The notes beneath the pieces are model-generated. The model worked only from the letters and a program-made list of their open reading frames with translations. It was not told the DNA's origin and searched no databases. A DNA stretch of 64,000 bases from JBCFBK01 sp038562555 (GTDB lineage: Bacteria; Bacteroidota; Bacteroidia; Bacteroidales; Prolixibacteraceae): assembly GCA_038562555.1 (NCBI GenBank), contig JBCFBK010000032.1, forward strand, positions 1 to 64,000, written 5' to 3'. Positions 25,948 through 35,228 of this stretch are shown here, in pieces. How positions within the stretch are numbered: the stretch's first letter is position 1; every line of letters starts with the position of its first letter. A program made the translations under genes and the position numbers.

Positions 25948-27330
25948 ATGACTCTTTTAAAACGATATTTTTCAGGTTACCGGAATCCGGGAGGGATTCG
26001 GGAATTATTGGTGATTGCCCTGCCCATGATTATTTCAACAGCATGTGATGGTATCATGACCTTTACCGACCGGCTTTTCCTTGCCCGCATTGCTCCGGAG
26101 CAGATGAACGCGGCTATGGGCGGTGGTGTTGCCCTTCAGATGCTCATGTTCTTTTTCGTGGGATTGACCGGCTACTCAACTGCTCTGGTTGCGCAATATT
26201 TTGGCGCGGGAGAGAACCGTAATGCAACAAAGGCTGCTTTTCAGGCGATTTTGGTAACGTTGTTTGCCTGGCCGGTGGTATTATTGGCAAAGCCGCTGCT
26301 GATTGATTTCTTCTACCTGATGAAATTGCCGGAATCGCAAATCCCTTTCCAGATCAGGTATCTGAATATCCTGGTGTGGGGCGGATTTTTCGGCATGATG
26401 CGCTACACGCTGGGCTGCTACTTCAGCGGAATCGGAAAGACGAAGATTGTGATGACAGCCACGCTGGTGGCGATGGTCGTCAATGTGGTACTTGATTACG
26501 TGCTGATTTTTGGAAAATTCGGATTCCCGGCGATGGAAATTGAAGGGGCGGCCATTGCCACGACTTCGGGTTGGCTTTGCGCCGTGATCGTTCTGGTTTC
26601 GGTTTACCTCGGGCCGGTGAACCGAAAAATCTTCGCGGTCATGAAATCATTTCGCTTCGACTTTTCAATCATGAAGAAGCTGATTTACTATGGTTCTCCC
26701 GCCGGTCTGGAGATGTTCCTTAATTTTCTGGCATTTTTGTTTATGCTGGCGTTGTTTCAGTCTGAGGGCGATGTGGTCGCGACGGCCACCACGATCATGT
26801 TTAACTGGGATCTGGTATCGTTTATTCCGTTGCTCGGCATTGAAATAGCCGTGACCAGTCTGGTGGGACGGTATATGGGCGCGGGAAAGCCCGAGGTCGC
26901 ACAAAAAGCTGCCTTGTCGGCCATCAAAACCGGCATGTTTTATTCCGTCATTATTTTGGCGCTGTTTGTATTGGTCCCCGAATGGCTGGTCCATGTATTC
27001 AGGCCTGAAACGGCTGATATGGTTTTCACGGATGCTGTACCGATTGCGGTGTCCATGATTAAGATCGCTGCGTTGTATGTGCTGGCAGAAGCGGTGATGG
27101 TGGCCATCGTGGGAGCCTTGAGAGGGGCCGGTGACACCTACTTTACCATGATTGCTTCCGCGGCAGCACACTGGTCGTTTGTTCCGTTGCTCTACCTGGC
27201 TTTGAAAGTATTCCATCTTTCAGTAGCTTTAAGCTGGTTTTTGCTGGTGGTCTTTTTCCTGTTGTTCTGTGTGGCCCTGGTTGTCCGCTTCAGACAAGGA
27301 AAGTGGAAGACCATCAGTGTGATCAGATAA
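25948..27330 (+). CDS. MATE family efflux transporter
   Basis: A 460-residue inner-membrane antiporter with about 12 hydrophobic helices in two six-helix halves. MATE signatures include ELLVIALPMIISTACDGIMT, the first-half AQYFGAGENRNATKAAF and the matching second-half VGRYMGAGKPEVAQKAALSA, then LRGAGDTYFTM. MATE proteins expel cationic compounds using sodium or proton gradients. The reading frame is open from 25819, but the ATG at 25948 gives the normal MATE N-terminus; the upstream part would fall in a structured leader. The next gene is a CbiK-type chelatase 162 bp downstream across a repetitive spacer. The substrate is unknown. Confidence 0.9.
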   Translation: MTLLKRYFSGYRNPGGIRELLVIALPMIISTACDGIMTFTDRLFLARIAPEQMNAAMGGGVALQMLMFFFVGLTGYSTALVAQYFGAGENRNATKAAFQAILVTLFAWPVVLLAKPLLIDFFYLMKLPESQIPFQIRYLNILVWGGFFGMMRYTLGCYFSGIGKTKIVMTATLVAMVVNVVLDYVLIFGKFGFPAMEIEGAAIATTSGWLCAVIVLVSVYLGPVNRKIFAVMKSFRFDFSIMKKLIYYGSPAGLEMFLNFLAFLFMLALFQSEGDVVATATTIMFNWDLVSFIPLLGIEIAVTSLVGRYMGAGKPEVAQKAALSAIKTGMFYSVIILALFVLVPEWLVHVFRPETADMVFTDAVPIAVSMIKIAALYVLAEAVMVAIVGALRGAGDTYFTMIASAAAHWSFVPLLYLALKVFHLSVALSWFLLVVFFLLFCVALVVRFRQGKWKTISVIR

Positions 27331-27339
27331 GGGCAAAGG

Positions 27340-27488
27340 GCATAGAGCACAGCGCATAGGGCATAGGGCAAAGGGCGAAGAGGAGAGCGGAGACGGGAGA
27401 CCGGAAACCGGAAACCGGAAACCGGAAGAGGGTTACCTTGCTACCATTTTCTTCGTCTTGTGTCTTGATACTTGATACTTGATACTAA
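27340..27488. repeat. short tandem repeat tract between MATE and cbiK
   Basis: The spacer is made of several short direct repeats: GCATAGGGC-like units (about 27355-27376), CCGGAAA units (about 27401-27426), and GATACTT units (about 27467-27485). The 17 bases at 27456-27472 recur exactly, in inverted orientation, at 54529-54545, so this is a dispersed intergenic repeat. It contains no gene apart from the last bases before the cbiK start. Confidence 0.65.
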
Positions 27489-27492
27489 AACG

Positions 27493-28287
27493 ATGGCACA
27501 ACATAAAAAAACAGGAATTCTTCTTGTCGCATTCGGATCGGGTCGCGCGGGGGCTCAGACTGCTATGGCGAATATTGACCGGGAAGTGAAGACGGCATTC
27601 CCTGATGCGGAGTTGTATTGGGCTTTCACTTCAGGTATTATTCGTGCTAAGTTGAAAGCGGAAAACCGTCCAATCGATTCGCCGCTGGAGGCGCTTCATC
27701 GGATGCAGGAACAGGGCTTTTCTGAGATCATCGTACAATCGCTGCATGTCATTCCCGGAGGTGAATATGAAAGCCTGCAAAATACGATTTCGGCTTTTGC
27801 CGCGCAGACCGGAGGAGCAGTTACTGTAAAGTCGGGCCGGCCTTTACTGTATCATCATGAAGATATCGTGGCCGTGTGCCATATCTTGCCCGCTTTGCTG
27901 CCGGCAGCAGGAGAGGAGTGCGACGCGGTGATCCTGATGGGACACGGAACCAGCCATCCTTCCAATATTTACTATCCGGGCATTCAATACTATTTGTGGC
28001 AACAATCGCCGCGGTACTGGCTTGGCACCGTTGAAGGCTATCCGTCATTACAGGACATTCTTCCTATGTTAAAGGCAAAGCGGATCAGACGGGTTTGGCT
28101 GGTGCCATTTTTGGCTGTGGCCGGTAATCACGTATTGGACGATATGGCGGGCGATAAGCCTGAGAGCTGGAAGTCAATCCTCGAAACAGCAGGTTATGAG
28201 GTGCACCCGGTTCTGAAAGGCCTGGCCGAGTACGATGAAATTGTCAGGATCTGGATCAGTCATTTGAAGGACAGCCTGGAAAACTGA
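27493..28287 (+). CDS. cbiK: sirohydrochlorin cobaltochelatase (CbiK type)
   Basis: A 264-residue cytoplasmic class II chelatase that inserts Co2+ (or another divalent metal) into sirohydrochlorin in anaerobic cobalamin synthesis. The chelatase fold starts with TGILLVAFGSGRAGAQTAM. The second half contains MGHGTSHP and VPFLAVAGNHVLDDMAGD, whose His residues, with the Glu of WLGTVEGYPS, match the metal-binding set of CbiK. IVQSLHVIPGGEY is also characteristic. The ATG at 27493 is preferred over an upstream TTG that lies in a repeat tract. No other cobalamin or sirohaem gene is in the window; the nearest gene on the same strand is the MATE exporter. It converges on the polysaccharide operon with 13 bp between stops. 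Confidence 0.88.
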   Translation: MAQHKKTGILLVAFGSGRAGAQTAMANIDREVKTAFPDAELYWAFTSGIIRAKLKAENRPIDSPLEALHRMQEQGFSEIIVQSLHVIPGGEYESLQNTISAFAAQTGGAVTVKSGRPLLYHHEDIVAVCHILPALLPAAGEECDAVILMGHGTSHPSNIYYPGIQYYLWQQSPRYWLGTVEGYPSLQDILPMLKAKRIRRVWLVPFLAVAGNHVLDDMAGDKPESWKSILETAGYEVHPVLKGLAEYDEIVRIWISHLKDSLEN

Positions 28288-28300
28288 TTGACAGGACGGC

Positions 28301-29479
28301 TCATTTCCTTTTTGCTTTTTCCCAGATTACCGATTGGCTCCCTTTTATGTAGCGGATCAGGCCGAGATAGACGGAATAGTTCATCATCCAAAAGTAAAAC
28401 GGTACAAACAGTCCTTTCAGACGGATTCGTCTCGTGCGCAGCAGCCAGCCGGCCAATACAAGCAGATAAAACACGATTTGTCCGCACCAGAGAAGCGTGT
28501 AAATTCCGGTTGTGTTTTCATCCCGGAAAAGCAAATAGTTGAGGGGAATGATCAGTAACAGCAGAAAAGGAGAGACCATCCATCGCAGTACACGATGCGA
28601 AATATACTGAAAGGAGAGGGTTCTGTATTTAAAGATATTGAGTAAGGATTTCAACCGGATAACAGCCTGTATGCCTCCGGCCGATATCCTGACCTTCCGC
28701 TTTAATTCTTCTTTCGTGTCTTTTGAAGCCGATTCAATGGCATAGGCCTCCGGGTCGTACTTGATGGTGTAGCCTTTCATGGCGACACGCAGTGAAATGA
28801 CAAAATCGTCGAGCAAGGTGTCCGGTTCCACATCCTGCCAAAGTGACGTGCGAATGGCAAATAATTCTCCGGCTGCACCAACAACCGAGTATAATTCGGA
28901 ATCCCATTTTTTCAACAGTGATTCATATTTCCAGTATATCCCTTCACCGGAACCTGAGGCCGAATCAGAGGCAGATTCCATAATTCGCTTTTCACCCGAA
29001 ACACATCCTACCTTCGGGTCATTGAACAATGAAACAATCCTTCGAATGGAGTCTTCACCCAGAAAGGTATTGGCATCGGAAAAAATCGTGATGGGAGTTT
29101 TTACAAACTGCATTCCCCGGTTCATGGCTGCAATCTTTCCTTTTCGTGCGGGTTCATGATACACCTCAATTCCCTCGACGGCTCTCAGCAAGTTGGGTGA
29201 ACCATCGGTTGAGCCGTCTGTCACCCAGATCTGTCTGATTTTTTCGGCCGGGTAATGTAAGGTGCCCGAATTTTCTATTTTCCCGGGGATTACCTCTTTC
29301 TCATTGTAAGCGGTAATGAAAAGCGTGACTTCCGGGAGAGTTTCATTTTCAGCCTGTTGAATTTCCGGTTGTTTTAAACGCTTTATTTTGACAAGCAAAT
29401 ATAAAAGGATTCCGTAGCCGAGATAGCTATAAAAAATCACCACCAGTGAAATCCAAAAGAAAATTTTCAGAATTACCAT
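28301..29479 (-). CDS. membrane glycosyltransferase, GT2 family
   Basis: A 392-residue inner-membrane glycosyltransferase, the last gene of the polysaccharide operon. An N-terminal membrane helix (about 5-30) precedes the GT2 domain (about 50-280): VTLFITAYNEKEVIPGKIEN, the nucleotide-binding ITIFSDANTF and KRKVRISAGGIQAV. Two to three helices follow at about 300-375. The layout resembles hyaluronan- or cellulose-synthase-like GT2 enzymes, but QxxRW is not clear, so processive action is not assured. It should add a sugar to the lipid-linked repeat unit on the cytoplasmic side. It starts 10 bp after the histidine kinase gene. Confidence 0.85.
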   Translation of the reverse strand: MVILKIFFWISLVVIFYSYLGYGILLYLLVKIKRLKQPEIQQAENETLPEVTLFITAYNEKEVIPGKIENSGTLHYPAEKIRQIWVTDGSTDGSPNLLRAVEGIEVYHEPARKGKIAAMNRGMQFVKTPITIFSDANTFLGEDSIRRIVSLFNDPKVGCVSGEKRIMESASDSASGSGEGIYWKYESLLKKWDSELYSVVGAAGELFAIRTSLWQDVEPDTLLDDFVISLRVAMKGYTIKYDPEAYAIESASKDTKEELKRKVRISAGGIQAVIRLKSLLNIFKYRTLSFQYISHRVLRWMVSPFLLLLIIPLNYLLFRDENTTGIYTLLWCGQIVFYLLVLAGWLLRTRRIRLKGLFVPFYFWMMNYSVYLGLIRYIKGSQSVIWEKAKRK

Positions 29480-29489
29480 GCTTTGCTTC

Positions 29490-30260
29490 TTAATTTTCCT
29501 GTTTGCTGGAGACTCCTGCCGGGAATGTTACACTTACCGTTGTTCCGTTGTTCTCTTGACTTTCGAGAGTCAGTTGTCCCTGGTTAATCCGGGTTAAGGC
29601 ATCGCTCACTTTTAGTCCGAGCCCGTTTCCGCTTTCATTGTTTGTACCATAGGTGGTATAAAAGGTGTTTGCATCCCGTATTTTTGGCAGATCCTGCTCT
29701 TTAATGCCAATACCATTGTCGCGGATAATGAAAGTAAGCTGACCGGGCGATTCAGAAAGACTGATACTTACTTCCATGCCTTCTTTTGAATACTTACAGG
29801 CATTGGAAAGGAGATTTCTGAAAATGACTAAAAAGAGGTATTCGTCAACCGCTACCAGGTATTCTCCGCGGATCTGGTTTGAAATCCTCACGCCTTTTTG
29901 ATCAAAGCTCCTTTTGATGTTTGTGATGACCTTACCCACGAGTTGCCTGGCTGAATAGTTTTCGGCCTGATAAGAGACCCTTCTTGTTTGGATTCTGGTC
30001 CAGTATAGCAGGTTTTCAAGTAAATAAAAGGCTTCATCGGCTGCGTCGGTGAGTTCAGGCAGCATATCCTGAAAATCTGAACTGGTGGGATCAATAATTT
30101 TCTGATCAACAAAATCCAGGATCATCTTGATTGATCCCAGCGGCGAACGCAGATCATGTCCGATCATGTGAAGTAATTTGTCCTTGAGCTGATTTTGCTG
30201 TTCCAACCGGTTTTTTTCTGCCAAAACCTGCTCATATTCTCTTTGAAAGTTTGGTTCCAT
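29490..30260 (-). CDS. soluble sensor histidine kinase inside the polysaccharide operon
   Basis: A 256-residue histidine kinase with no membrane segment and no recognisable sensor domain. After about 30 residues of likely coiled coil comes the HisKA domain with GHDLRSPLGSIKMILDFV (phospho-acceptor His near residue 34). The HATPase domain shows all boxes: N-box FRNLLSNACKYSKEG, G1 IIRDNGIGIKEQDL and G2 GNGLGLKVSDAL. Small kinases like this usually receive their signal from a partner protein. It sits between an FkbM methyltransferase and a glycosyltransferase with gaps of 35 and 10 bp, so it is co-transcribed with polysaccharide genes. No response regulator is adjacent; the receiver protein at 48136 is a candidate partner by inference only. 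Confidence 0.92.
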   Translation of the reverse strand: MEPNFQREYEQVLAEKNRLEQQNQLKDKLLHMIGHDLRSPLGSIKMILDFVDQKIIDPTSSDFQDMLPELTDAADEAFYLLENLLYWTRIQTRRVSYQAENYSARQLVGKVITNIKRSFDQKGVRISNQIRGEYLVAVDEYLFLVIFRNLLSNACKYSKEGMEVSISLSESPGQLTFIIRDNGIGIKEQDLPKIRDANTFYTTYGTNNESGNGLGLKVSDALTRINQGQLTLESQENNGTTVSVTFPAGVSSKQEN

Positions 30261-30295
30261 GCGGTTAATGGTTTCTTCAGTTAAGGGATTTCGTA

Positions 30296-31066
30296 TTAGG
30301 TTTTCTCGTTTAATTCGGCGTATCGTTCTTCAGTCATACAAAAAGTATTCAGCTTTCCTTTCCCTCTTATCAACCTGCCTTTGTCGTAATAGAAAAGGTC
30401 ATAACCAAAGGGGTCCAGAAATTGTATGATTTTTTCATTAACGCATTCGATCAGGAAAATGGGGCGGTATTTTCTGATGGTATTTTCTCCTCCCTTAAGC
30501 ACATATAACTCGTGTCCCTGCACGTCTATTTTTATGAAGTAGGGGTTCAGGTTGAAATCGTCAAGCGTTTTCAGCTCACAATTAAGCGATTCTACGCGGA
30601 CTTTGTTTATATTAAACCTCCAGAATCGATCTTTATTGAGCCATTCTTTTGCCGCCCTATAATCGAGTGAGGCAAGTCCGTCGAACATCCATTTTCCATA
30701 GAATGGGACGTAGAGGGGAAGCTGAACGTTGTGATCACTTAGTCCGCACATGTGAAGTACGATACGGCTATTGTCACGGATAAGCGGATTGTGTTTAATT
30801 TCTTTGAAAACCAGTGAATTAGGTTCGAATGCGATTATTTTATTTTTTTTAAGATTTTCAAAAAGCAGCATCGAGATGATGGTCATACCCCTGTTGGCGC
30901 CAATGTCAACTAATACCTGGTCGGGTTCGGGATTGAACGTAGCGAGAGCATAAAAATCCTGTTCATGAGGTGTTTTTGTAAGCTTCATGAAAGCAGATGT
31001 AACCCGAAACCGGGCATCCTGTAAGAAAGGAAATAAAGTTTGTATCGATCTCAGGTATTTTTTCAC
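30296..31066 (-). CDS. FkbM family methyltransferase
   Basis: A 256-residue cytoplasmic SAM-dependent methyltransferase. VLVDIGANRGMT is the SAM-binding motif I, IIAFEPN the second strand motif, and FIKIDVQGHELYVLKGGENT is the FkbM hallmark. In polysaccharide clusters such enzymes usually O-methylate a sugar of the repeat unit. The gene lies within the minus-strand operon between a GT2 gene and a histidine kinase. The target is not known. Confidence 0.85.
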   Translation of the reverse strand: MKKYLRSIQTLFPFLQDARFRVTSAFMKLTKTPHEQDFYALATFNPEPDQVLVDIGANRGMTIISMLLFENLKKNKIIAFEPNSLVFKEIKHNPLIRDNSRIVLHMCGLSDHNVQLPLYVPFYGKWMFDGLASLDYRAAKEWLNKDRFWRFNINKVRVESLNCELKTLDDFNLNPYFIKIDVQGHELYVLKGGENTIRKYRPIFLIECVNEKIIQFLDPFGYDLFYYDKGRLIRGKGKLNTFCMTEERYAELNEKT

Positions 31067-31119
31067 TCAAATTCTCTTTTAAAGATAATTCCAGTCACAA
31101 TGATAAAGGAATTCTGCTA

Positions 31120-31965
31120 TTATTTTAGGAGGTTTGATTCCTGATCCCTGTATTCTGTTTTAACGGTGAAATACTTTTGATATCCTTTCATTGCTTTTAT
31201 AAATTTGGTGCAAAAACTATTAAATAATGATCCGTCTGTATTTAAAGTTCCGTTGCATGTGACCGCGCGTGCTTTGCGACTGGTAATAAACTTAATTTTG
31301 CCATATTTTTTAAGCCCCAAAGCCATAGCACCGTCTTCGCCCCGGATGATATTAGTTCTAAACCCAATTTTTCGCCCCAATTCAGTCTTAAAACCGAACA
31401 CCATTCCTCTTACACATAACTCAGGTCGTTGGATGAAAAGTAATCGAAGATGTATGTTCCGCAAGAGTTCATATATCCACAGGCCTAACCAGGAATGATC
31501 CTTGTCTGGAATAAAACTCCATAAAGCAGTAACTCCCGAAATTTCAGGCTTGTGTAATTCATCAGTCATCGTTTGGATGTATCGCGGCGGATACATCGTA
31601 TCGGAATCGATACATAAATGATATCTGCCCCGCGCATGTTCCAATCCGCAGGTTCTTGCGTGTCCTGGTCCTTTTTTTTCTTCATTGAACCATCTAAGGC
31701 CAACAGAGCTAAAAACATCAGCGGTCCGGTCGGTAGATTTATTATTTACACCAATAATTTCAATGGGATAATTCGTTATATTTTCAGACAACGACCATAG
31801 GCAACTCAGCAAACGCGATTCTTCATTGTGGGCTATGAGAACTACTGAAACAAGCGGATCGTTACTGCTTGTCATCTGAATTTTTTCCCTGATCTCCGAA
31901 ATAAGATTTTCAGGAACCGAGTCAAAAGGTTTCTCGAATAAAACAAGATATTTGGAATACCACAT
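31120..31965 (-). CDS. glycosyltransferase, GT2 family
   Basis: A soluble GT-A fold glycosyltransferase of 281 residues from the preferred start. PLVSVVLIAHNEESRLLSCL opens the domain, IEIIGVNNKSTDRTADVF follows, and YHLCIDSDTMYPP carries the Asp-x-Asp metal site. The frame is open to an ATG at 32025, but that start overlaps the upstream GT4 gene by 32 bp; the ATG at 31965 avoids the overlap. The sugar donor and acceptor are unknown. It is co-transcribed with the surrounding polysaccharide genes and visibly AT-rich. Confidence 0.82.
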   Translation of the reverse strand: MWYSKYLVLFEKPFDSVPENLISEIREKIQMTSSNDPLVSVVLIAHNEESRLLSCLWSLSENITNYPIEIIGVNNKSTDRTADVFSSVGLRWFNEEKKGPGHARTCGLEHARGRYHLCIDSDTMYPPRYIQTMTDELHKPEISGVTALWSFIPDKDHSWLGLWIYELLRNIHLRLLFIQRPELCVRGMVFGFKTELGRKIGFRTNIIRGEDGAMALGLKKYGKIKFITSRKARAVTCNGTLNTDGSLFNSFCTKFIKAMKGYQKYFTVKTEYRDQESNLLK

Positions 31966-31993
31966 ATAAATAGTAAAAGTATAAAATTTCGGA

Positions 31994-33142
31994 TTATTTC
32001 GACTTTTCCACCAGTAAAGATTCAAAAAGGTACTTCCATTGATTCATTATGTTTTCAATATTAAACCGTTCAATATTTATTTTTGCTTTTTTCCCCATCT
32101 CTTTTCGATCTTTCAGATTTTCTATGAGATAGCAAATTTTTTGCGCTAAATGATCAATATTTAAGGGTTCGACCAAAATCCCGTCTACTCCATCCGTGAT
32201 AATATCTTTGGGGCCGGAAGGGCAAGAGAAAGCTACCGGCGGTACACCGCAGGCCATCGCTTCCGCGATAACCATTCCAAAACCTTCAAAACGGGAGCTG
32301 AGAACAAAAATGGAACTCTCTAAATATTTTTCTTCGATGTTTTTAACGGCTTTTTCCAGAATACAGGAATCTTCTAAATTGAGTGAATGAATTTGGGCAT
32401 TTAACTTTCTCCGGTCACCTTCTCCATATATTCGAAGCTGCCAGTCTTCATGTTTCTGATTGACAATTTTCCATGCTTCAATTAAAAGATCGAATCCTTT
32501 TTGATAAGCATATCGTCCTACCGCAATAACCTTTTTCTCTTCACATTTGGATGCTCTTTCAGGCGAAAGGGTTAAGGGATTATAAATTACTTTAGTATTA
32601 GATAATTCCGGCCAATTAGCGACTTCTTCTTTTGTTAGAAGAATAACTTTGGATAATTTTTTGAGATTAGAAACAAATAACTTACCCCACTGTCTTTTTA
32701 TGATTTTCATTAAAAAGCTATTCCCTGTTATAGATCCTGAATGATACGCATTTCGGGTAACATGAAATTCGCCGATTTTTATACTTCCATCCTTCAGCGA
32801 ATTAATAAAGTTAAGCTCCCTTCTTAAGGTCGAAATCGTGATATCGGGCTTGTTTTGTAAAAGGAAGTCTGAAAAACGCTTTTTGAACAGGTAATATTTC
32901 AAAGGATATAATAAAAAACGAGCCACTCTCGATTTTTTATTGTCTGAATCAAAGTCGACTCTCAGATCGAAATGCTTCACGGATTCATATAAAGGATAAT
33001 AAGGTTTTCTTCCTGATTGTTCGGATGTAAGTATAATGACTTCATAGCCAAAATTTTCAGCGAGTTTATTTGCTTTCAACGTTATAATTCTTTCAAGACC
33101 TCCGGAGGTGTGCAACGATGGAAGATAATATAGTATTTTCAT
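31994..33142 (-). CDS. glycosyltransferase, GT4 family
   Basis: A 382-residue GT-B fold enzyme. The preferred start gives MKILYYLPSLHTSGGLERI, the usual N-terminus of this family; the frame is open to an ATG at 33187. The donor-binding C-terminal domain has VIAVGRYAYQKGFDLLIEAW and the EX7E motif region FVLSSRFEGFGMVIAEAMAC. GT4 enzymes are retaining and use nucleotide sugars. It belongs to the polysaccharide operon, between two GT2 genes. Confidence 0.88.
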   Translation of the reverse strand: MKILYYLPSLHTSGGLERIITLKANKLAENFGYEVIILTSEQSGRKPYYPLYESVKHFDLRVDFDSDNKKSRVARFLLYPLKYYLFKKRFSDFLLQNKPDITISTLRRELNFINSLKDGSIKIGEFHVTRNAYHSGSITGNSFLMKIIKRQWGKLFVSNLKKLSKVILLTKEEVANWPELSNTKVIYNPLTLSPERASKCEEKKVIAVGRYAYQKGFDLLIEAWKIVNQKHEDWQLRIYGEGDRRKLNAQIHSLNLEDSCILEKAVKNIEEKYLESSIFVLSSRFEGFGMVIAEAMACGVPPVAFSCPSGPKDIITDGVDGILVEPLNIDHLAQKICYLIENLKDRKEMGKKAKINIERFNIENIMNQWKYLFESLLVEKSK

Positions 33143-33191
33143 TTTGATTGTATTTTTGAGTCTTGATTTTTTTACCGGAAGTCTCAAATAT

Positions 33192-33989
33192 TCATTTCAG
33201 AAATAGATAATCCAACCGAAATTTAATATTTCTGTAAATAGTGCGCAGCATCCTGATTAAGAATGAATCGGTTAGTTGCATGTATTTTCTAATTTTTTTT
33301 CGGGAAATTTGACTGGGTTCGAGTTGATCATTCTTTTGGAAAAAAATATGACTATAGTCTTTGTGAATCAATGCTTTACCTTTGTTTTTAAGAAATGAAA
33401 TCGCCATCAAAAATTCGGCCCTGTCAGAGCTGATACCTTCTTTATAATCGCCAAATTTTGCCGGAAAGCTACTTCTTCTCAAATGAGGATGATCGCTGTA
33501 ACAGAAGAACTGCCAAAAGTTGGGACGCCAGAAAAAGAACTTCATTTCCGCAAAGCCGTCTTTTAGAGGCTTTAAGTAAGGATGCTTATGATAAGCATAG
33601 AAGCGGACCAGATCGATTGTGGGATCTTTTTCAATTAATTTAAGTCCATCTTTCAATCGGTCAATAAACTGATCAGCGGGTACAAAATCCTCCTGGACAT
33701 ATAGCGTATATGATGCAGAAACAGCCCTTTGCCCTTTGTTTATGTTGTTCGCCAGCCCTCTGTTTTTGTCGGATTCAACAAATTTAAAGTTAAACTTATC
33801 TCTTAAACGCCTGACACGTGTTAAATGGTCAAGATGGCTCCCATCATCTGAGATAATAATTTCTTTAAATTCTATTTTTTGTTGTTTAAATGATTCAAGC
33901 AGCCGTTCCAGGGATGAGCTTCGGTTATAATGAGTGACTAAAAGTGCAACCTGATCTAAGAAAGTTGTTTGTTTTTCCATCTGGCTCAT
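33192..33989 (-). CDS. glycosyltransferase, GT2 family
   Basis: A 265-residue soluble GT2 enzyme. The domain starts with VALLVTHYNRSSSLERLLES, followed by EIIISDDGSHLDHLTRVRRL, NRGLANNINKGQRAV and the YVQEDFVP acidic motif in place of a strict DxD. An ATG three codons in (33980) is an equal alternative start. It is part of the minus-strand polysaccharide operon, 49 bp upstream of the GT4 start. Confidence 0.82.
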   Translation of the reverse strand: MSQMEKQTTFLDQVALLVTHYNRSSSLERLLESFKQQKIEFKEIIISDDGSHLDHLTRVRRLRDKFNFKFVESDKNRGLANNINKGQRAVSASYTLYVQEDFVPADQFIDRLKDGLKLIEKDPTIDLVRFYAYHKHPYLKPLKDGFAEMKFFFWRPNFWQFFCYSDHPHLRRSSFPAKFGDYKEGISSDRAEFLMAISFLKNKGKALIHKDYSHIFFQKNDQLEPSQISRKKIRKYMQLTDSFLIRMLRTIYRNIKFRLDYLFLK

Positions 33990-34051
33990 ATAGATACGTG
34001 TTGATAGTCTATTTTTAATGAAAGTGATTTTAAAAAAAGGATAGATGCCGA

Positions 34052-35191
34052 TTAATAAACAGTGCTTTCTGTTATTTTAGCTACTTTCCCCATTTGTATT
34101 TTCCAGGAAAGCTTTTCAACAATCGTCTTTCGAATGTCCTCCGGCTTAAAGTTGTTCTGATAAATAAACTCGATGATTCGGTTAATGTCCAGAGGTGATT
34201 CGTCAGCAGGCGCCTTCATGACATAAGCCATATGTTCAAAATCTTCATCAATCTCTGAATATATAAAAGGAATCCCGCGAGCTGCATATTCCCGATTTTT
34301 TAATGGCTTAATATATGTGATTTGACTTCGGTGGCGACCCAGGCTTCCAATGCCCATATCGGTTTCTTCAAATAGCTGATCAAGTGCATCACCTGATTTC
34401 GGTCCGTGAAACGTCACAAATTCTTCGAGTTTGTTTTCAGCAACGAGAGCATTCAATTTCGCTAATTCACCGGGGACTCCATCTCCCACAATATCAAAAT
34501 ATACTTTTAAGGGGGTATTCGTTTTGTAATAATTACTCAGACCAGTTATTACGCGATCAAAACCGTGCCAAAAATGGATTTCGGCAACCCCAATCAGACG
34601 AATAAAATCCGGGCGGGGATGGCTTTGTTTTCTGGTCTTTATTTCGTCAAAATCAATACCGTTGGAGATATTTATTGTTGGGGAATCAAAAATAAACCGA
34701 TCATTGGAGAAGGTAACAATGCGCTTAACCTGTTTTGCCAGTTTCTTACGAAGCAGTCTGTCAAAGAAGATTCCCGGTAGTTCGACCAACTTAACCTTTT
34801 TATACTCCTGATCATAAGGAAAGGTCGGAATTTCTAATACAGCCGTAATTCCTTTTTTCTTCAACTTTCTGAGCATACTGATCAGAAACGGGTTGGCATT
34901 ATGAAAAGAACGAATGTATAAAAAACGAATCTTAGTTTCGAAAATATAATCTGCCAGTTTGGAGTAATTAATTCTCTTTTTGATTTTAGCGAGCATACCT
35001 TTTCCGTAGTCCTCCAGTGTTTCTTTATTAATCATCCTTTTATGGTGACCATTTTCATCAATTGTGAGGTAGCACAACTGAACATCCATACCACATTGCT
35101 GCAATGCTTTTATTTGATACCCAATTTTTTTACTGATTCCCTGATGTGGGGAGAATCCATGAAATATGAGAAAAAGTGCTTTTATAGTCAT
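34052..35191 (-). CDS. glycosyltransferase, GT4-like (GT-B fold)
   Basis: A 379-residue protein with a GT-B layout. The N-terminal part begins KALFLIFHGFSPHQGISKKI and the centre has INISNGIDFDEI. The C-terminal donor domain has LIGVAEIHFWHGFDRVITGL, FHGPKSGDALDQLFEETDMG and LKNREYAARGIPFIYSEID, a diverged form of the GT4 EX7E region. The sequence is divergent, so the exact family is less sure than for the neighbouring GT4. It follows the flippase gene after an unusually long 156-bp spacer with a large stem-loop. Confidence 0.75.
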   Translation of the reverse strand: MTIKALFLIFHGFSPHQGISKKIGYQIKALQQCGMDVQLCYLTIDENGHHKRMINKETLEDYGKGMLAKIKKRINYSKLADYIFETKIRFLYIRSFHNANPFLISMLRKLKKKGITAVLEIPTFPYDQEYKKVKLVELPGIFFDRLLRKKLAKQVKRIVTFSNDRFIFDSPTINISNGIDFDEIKTRKQSHPRPDFIRLIGVAEIHFWHGFDRVITGLSNYYKTNTPLKVYFDIVGDGVPGELAKLNALVAENKLEEFVTFHGPKSGDALDQLFEETDMGIGSLGRHRSQITYIKPLKNREYAARGIPFIYSEIDEDFEHMAYVMKAPADESPLDINRIIEFIYQNNFKPEDIRKTIVEKLSWKIQMGKVAKITESTVY

Positions 35192-35228
35192 TGGATATGT
35201 TTGTTATTAATAGTTTGTTTTTTTATGG

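Noticed and set aside
27401..27426. CCGGAAA repeats considered as a CRISPR-like array
   Set aside because: Units are seven bases and adjoin with no spacers. No cas gene is near.
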